A stretch of DNA of 64,000 nucleotides, from assembly GCF_019880365.1 (NCBI RefSeq), contig NZ_CP082271.1:1860001-1924000 (forward strand), given 5' to 3'. The notes beneath the pieces were generated by a model. That model was not told where the DNA came from, did not search any database, and saw only the letters and a program-made list of their open reading frames with translations. Below are positions 62,177-64,000 of the stretch, piece after piece (the stretch's first letter is position 1; the number at the start of each line of letters is the position of its first letter). The position numbers were made by a program, and so were the translations under genes. The DNA is from Pseudomonas sp. DNDY-54 (GTDB taxonomy: Bacteria > Pseudomonadota > Gammaproteobacteria > Pseudomonadales > Pseudomonadaceae).

Positions 62177-62850
62177 TGCAGGCGATCTTGCCCTCGTGGC
62201 GGCGGGCTTACCGCATCATCAATAGCTCGTTTCCGCCCCTGGATGTTTACGAGGACACGCTCAGCCCGGACGATCTTGAGATTGCCTTTGCCCTTGAGGC
62301 GATGACTAACGACCGTCTGCGAGAGGAGGCCGGCTTGCTGCAACGCGTCTCGCCGGGTGATCGCGTAAGCGGGCCGGGCTCGACGCCAGTAATGGCCGCG
62401 TTTACCCATATCGGCAATGCCAGCCGCTTCAGCGATGGCAGCTACGGTGTTTATTACTGCGCCAGTTCAATCGATGCGGCTATCGCGGAAACCAAGTTTC
62501 ATCAGGAACGTTTTCTTGCAGCCACGCGGGAGGCCAGCGCTGAAATCACCATGCGCGCCTACGTGAACAAGGTCATCAAACCGCTCATAGACGTGCGGAA
62601 AATGCCCGAACTGCATCAGCCTGACCCAGCGGCATACGGCAACAGCCAGGCGTTCGCCCGCGAGCATCGAGACGGCAAAACCTGGGGGCTGCTGTATCGA
62701 AGTGTCCGGCTGGAAGGGCATGAATGCGTTGCAGCTTTCCGCCCCCAAGCTGTCTCTCTACCGGTACAGGGGCCGCATTTCCGCTACGTATGGGACGGCC
62801 GCGCGGGCGCAATTACGCATATTCTGCAGATCAGCGAAATACGGGTCTGA
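62176..62850 (+). CDS. RES-domain toxin (NAD-depleting)
   Basis: The 224-residue protein has a RES domain: YRIINSSFPP, PGSTPVMAAF, DGSYGVYYCASSIDAAIAET and GKTWGLLYRSVRLEGHECVA. The fold and the Arg/Tyr/Glu site resemble ADP-ribosyl-transferases, and known RES toxins break down cytoplasmic NAD+. It overlaps the antitoxin stop by one base, showing co-translation. The key residues look intact, so the toxin is probably active. An upstream TTG is a less likely start. Confidence 0.9.
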   Translation: MQAILPSWRRAYRIINSSFPPLDVYEDTLSPDDLEIAFALEAMTNDRLREEAGLLQRVSPGDRVSGPGSTPVMAAFTHIGNASRFSDGSYGVYYCASSIDAAIAETKFHQERFLAATREASAEITMRAYVNKVIKPLIDVRKMPELHQPDPAAYGNSQAFAREHRDGKTWGLLYRSVRLEGHECVAAFRPQAVSLPVQGPHFRYVWDGRAGAITHILQISEIRV

Positions 62851-62945
62851 ACCCTAGCGGGATGCGTTCTTGAGTCTGGTCAAGTCTTTGCAGGAGTCGG
62901 CTCATTAACCTGAGCACTCAGGTGACGCCACGCGAGGCCCCGAAA

Positions 62946-63155
62946 ATGGCCAAGAAATTTCCGATGAACCCACCCCATCCCGAGCGTATCTGCTGGGGGT
63001 GTGATCGCTACTGTCCAGCCGACTCGCTCGCCTGCGGCAACGGGGCGGGCCGCACACAACATCCCGCTGAGATGATGGGTGACGACTGGTACCTGTACGG
63101 CGACTGGGGGTTCGATTTGATTGCGACCGACAAGCCGGCAGAAAAAGCCGAGTAA
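62946..63155 (+). CDS. DUF3079 small protein
   Basis: A 69-residue soluble protein with MAKKFPMNPPHPERICWGC and CPADSLACGNGAGRTQHPAE at about 1-45. Four Cys in a CxxC-x3-C-x6-C arrangement may bind metal. It matches DUF3079, whose function is unknown. GAGG lies before the ATG. It is about 95 bases after the RES toxin. Confidence 0.85.
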   Translation: MAKKFPMNPPHPERICWGCDRYCPADSLACGNGAGRTQHPAEMMGDDWYLYGDWGFDLIATDKPAEKAE

Positions 63156-63182
63156 CGTCCGGATCGAACCGTTCGGGCTCGT

Positions 63183-64000
63183 TCAGAGCGACGACCGGCC
63201 CGGCTTGGAGAGATCAAGCATTCTGCGTACTTTGGCCAGCAGCTCGCCGATCTCGAAGGGCTTGATCACCATGTCCATGCCTTCGGCGAGAAAACGATCA
63301 CGACGTACCGCGTTCTCCGCGTAGCCCGTCATGAACAGCACCGGCAGCAATGGGCGATGCGCTCGAGCCGCGTCGGCCAGTTCGCGACCAGAAAGTTTTG
63401 GAAGACCAACATCGGTCAGCAGCAGATCCACGCTCGGGTCGTTTTGCAGCACGGACAGCGCCGTCCCGACGTCACCCGCCTCGCTGCAGCGATAGCCTGC
63501 TTCGCTGAGCATTTCTGCTACCAGCATGCGCACCGCTGGCATGTCCTCGACGATCAGCACATGCTCATTGTTGCCTTTCGGTGTTTCACCCATTGGCACC
63601 ACAATTTCGCAATGTTCAGTGGCTGCTGGTAACAACAGCGTCACCTCGGTCCCACGGTCCACGGTACTGTCGATCCGTGCTTCGCCGCCAGATTGCCGGG
63701 CGAAGCCATAAATCGAAGACAGGCCAAGGCCGGTGCCCTGGCCGAGCGGTTTAGTCGTAAAGAAGGGCTCGAAAACCTTGGCGATGACGTCCGGGGCGAT
63801 GCCGGTGCCGTCATCCGTCACGCTTAGCGCGACGTAGCCGCCGTCGACAAGCTCTGCGTTGCCGGTGGACTGCAGCGAACGCGTACGGATGATGATATTG
63901 CCGCCCTTGGGCAATGCGTCACGGGCGTTGATCACCAGATTCAGCACTGCACTTTCGAGCTGGTTGGCGTCTACCTGCGCGACCGCGCCGTTCTCGCACA
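63183..64000 (-). CDS. Hybrid sensor histidine kinase, C-terminal part (N-terminus outside window)
   Basis: The 3' part of a hybrid kinase that runs off the right edge. Visible are the last part of the HisKA/HATPase region (NLVINARDALPKGG, DDGTGIAPDVIAKVFEPFFTTK, GTGLGLSSIYGFARQSGGEA) and a complete receiver domain (VLIVEDMPAVRMLVAEML, acceptor Asp in LLLTDVGLPKLSG, switch Thr and Lys in FMTGYAENA and VIKPFE). Reading back from the apparent Val/GTG start the frame continues to the edge with CENGAVAQVDANQLESA, so the true start is outside. It is convergent with the DUF3079 gene. Confidence 0.9.
   Translation of the reverse strand, partial: CENGAVAQVDANQLESAVLNLVINARDALPKGGNIIIRTRSLQSTGNAELVDGGYVALSVTDDGTGIAPDVIAKVFEPFFTTKPLGQGTGLGLSSIYGFARQSGGEARIDSTVDRGTEVTLLLPAATEHCEIVVPMGETPKGNNEHVLIVEDMPAVRMLVAEMLSEAGYRCSEAGDVGTALSVLQNDPSVDLLLTDVGLPKLSGRELADAARAHRPLLPVLFMTGYAENAVRRDRFLAEGMDMVIKPFEIGELLAKVRRMLDLSKPGRSSL

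Overview
The window is a stretch of gammaproteobacterial chromosome. It is almost certainly from a Pseudomonas of the stutzeri type (Stutzerimonas). The evidence is a GC-rich sequence and a first 16 kb whose gene order (clpA, infA, bpt, aat, trxB, ftsK, lolA, rarA, crcB, serS, cysG, the tus genes, a Bax-inhibitor-like membrane protein, tRNA-Ser) follows the P. aeruginosa core block around clpA as I remember it. No phage, insertion sequence, CRISPR array or rRNA was seen. Assignments rest on protein motifs and remembered family sequences, not on searches.

Region 1 (1-15.9 kb) is core housekeeping. It holds N-degron proteolysis (clpA 3' end, bpt, aat), translation initiation (infA), thioredoxin reductase, DNA translocation and division (ftsK), lipoprotein sorting (lolA), replication-fork maintenance (rarA), fluoride export (crcB), serS and siroheme synthesis (cysG). 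A compact tusDCB-tusE-trpD2 operon follows, then a YccA-like protein and tRNA-Ser(UGA) with a clear promoter and terminator.

Region 2 (15.9-26.3 kb) is a peptide-use module: a dppABCDF-type ABC importer, an XRE-cupin regulator and a divergent M24 peptidase. Three copies of a GAAATTAAG-n5-CT(T)AAATTCGG element lie in the promoter regions of dppA and the peptidase, so one regulator probably controls both. An EamA exporter and an MFS transporter follow.

Region 3 (26.3-31.4 kb) is a compact catabolic operon, aliA-badH-badI-aliB, ending in a MarR regulator. It matches the enzymes that take cyclohexanecarboxylate to pimeloyl-CoA, but the BadK hydratase is absent. It is followed by about 1.1 kb with little coding content.

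Region 4 (32.4-43.9 kb) is accessory and stress-related: a KGG-repeat protein, ExoD-like protein, CPA1 antiporter, DUF1615 lipoprotein, a CANT1-type apyrase homologue, a small lipoprotein, an AraC regulator, a LysE exporter, a HAD phosphatase, a DUF2254 protein, a MucD-type protease outside the algU locus and a small exported protein.

Region 5 (44-64 kb) holds signalling and metabolism. It has two complete hybrid histidine kinases and the 3' part of a third. A tandem glycine riboswitch precedes a DadA-like oxidoreductase. Then come an FKBP isomerase, a YkgJ-type Cys-cluster protein, a GNAT protein, a thiolase, CheV, DNA polymerase II, an arsenosugar-type cluster (two glycosyltransferases divergent from ArsS), an Xre/MbcA/ParS-RES toxin-antitoxin pair and a DUF3079 protein.
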